From the NCBI GenBank assembly GCA_900553315.1, contig USCW01000100.1:1-6199 (forward strand): a stretch of DNA of 6,199 nt. The letters run 5' to 3'. The position numbers and the translations under genes were made by a program. This stretch comes from an uncultured Eubacteriales bacterium. GTDB taxonomy: Bacteria; Bacillota; Clostridia; Christensenellales; Aristaeellaceae. The notes beneath the pieces were generated by a model. The model was given only the letters and a program-made list of their open reading frames with translations. It ran no database searches and was not told where the DNA came from. Positions 5,795 through 6,199 of the stretch are shown here, in pieces; position 1 is the first letter of the stretch; every line of letters begins with the position of its first letter.

Positions 5795-6199
5795 TTAAAT
5801 GGTATCGTCCTCGCCGTTATCGTCATGGAACACGTAGGTGTCCTCGTGGTCGGCGGGGTCAATGGGTTTTTCTACAATGTGCTCGTCCTTGTCGTCGCCC
5901 TGTGCGGCGCGAAGCGCCTGAGCCACCGCCTGTTGCCACGGACTCACGGAGGGCTTATTCTCCTTCCGAGGTGCTTGGTTCAGCGTGCCCCGGTCATTGC
6001 GCTGGGGCTGAACAGGCCGCTCGACGGGAGCGGCGTTCTGCTCCTGCGAGGCCACGTCATTCCGGCGGCGGTTGGGGTTCTCGCGCATGACAGGCTTGGC
6101 GAGATTCTGCGGACGATTCTCACGACCGGCGGGCTTGTCCTCCCGGGGGCCGCTGCGATCATTGCGCCGTGCCGGACGTTCGCCACGGGGCGGACGCTG
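5795..6199 (-). CDS. C-terminal disordered tail of an unidentified protein (partial, 5' end outside window)
   Basis: The frame is open from the right window edge to TAA at 5795-5797, giving 134 residues with no start needed inside. An internal ATG at 6088 exists, but the reading before it has the same character, so the gene most likely begins outside. The first about 90 residues are low complexity, rich in Arg, Asn, Pro and Gln, with repeated RNDR, RENP and RENR-like blocks. A short helix-like segment SPWQQAVAQALRAAQ follows, then a strongly acidic end closing with HDDNGEDDTI. Basic Arg/Asn/Pro tails of this kind occur on DEAD-box RNA helicases and other RNA-binding proteins in Clostridia. 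That is only a guess, as no catalytic domain is in the window. A clean terminator follows, so this is the last gene of its transcript. Confidence 0.75.
   Translation of the reverse strand, partial: QRPPRGERPARRNDRSGPREDKPAGRENRPQNLAKPVMRENPNRRRNDVASQEQNAAPVERPVQPQRNDRGTLNQAPRKENKPSVSPWQQAVAQALRAAQGDDKDEHIVEKPIDPADHEDTYVFHDDNGEDDTI

Noticed and set aside
5692..6090. 132-codon plus-strand frame at the right end
   Set aside because: It is antisense to the partial minus-strand gene, arginine- and proline-rich, and crosses the terminator hairpin.

Overview
The window looks like chromosomal DNA from a GC-rich, low-GC-phylum-type anaerobe, most likely a gut Clostridia (Oscillospiraceae or relatives). 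This is inferred from the style of the XPD-like helicase, the DeoC variant, the SWIM protein, strong Shine-Dalgarno sites and U-rich intrinsic terminators; no rRNA or other marker gene is present to fix the taxon. No CRISPR array, tRNA, rRNA, transposase or integrase is visible.

Layout. Positions 1-307 are non-coding, GC-rich and full of inverted repeats. They include a 31-nt hairpin (42-72) that recurs in inverted orientation at 5261-5291. From 308 to 2605 (+) lies a 765-residue helicase of the XPD/DinG type, with an iron-sulphur cysteine set and an apparent Cas4/RecB-like PD-(D/E)XK nuclease domain at its N-terminus. After an 87-nt gap with a hairpin comes deoC (2693-3424, +), deoxyribose-phosphate aldolase. 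A bidirectional terminator (3442-3472) separates it from a convergent gene on the minus strand, a SWIM zinc-finger protein (3487-5148).

From 5149 to 5291 there is a leader or promoter region with a tandem direct repeat, then the repeat hairpin. At 5292-5642 (-) is a decayed short gene, with two compensating one-base indels and one nonsense codon. It still sits behind an excellent sigma-70-type promoter (TTGGCA, 17 nt, TATAAT). A clean minus-strand terminator (5739-5781) then ends a gene entering from the right edge. Only the disordered, first basic then acidic C-terminal 134 residues of that gene are in the window (5795-6199, -).

The genes do not form one obvious pathway: DNA repair or processing (helicase-nuclease), deoxynucleoside catabolism (DeoC), and a nucleic-acid or protein-binding SWIM protein of unknown role. 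I see no convincing new defence system. The least explained signals are the covarying inverted hairpin pair flanking the helicase-deoC-SWIM block, the recent pseudogene with an intact promoter, and the nuclease-helicase fusion.
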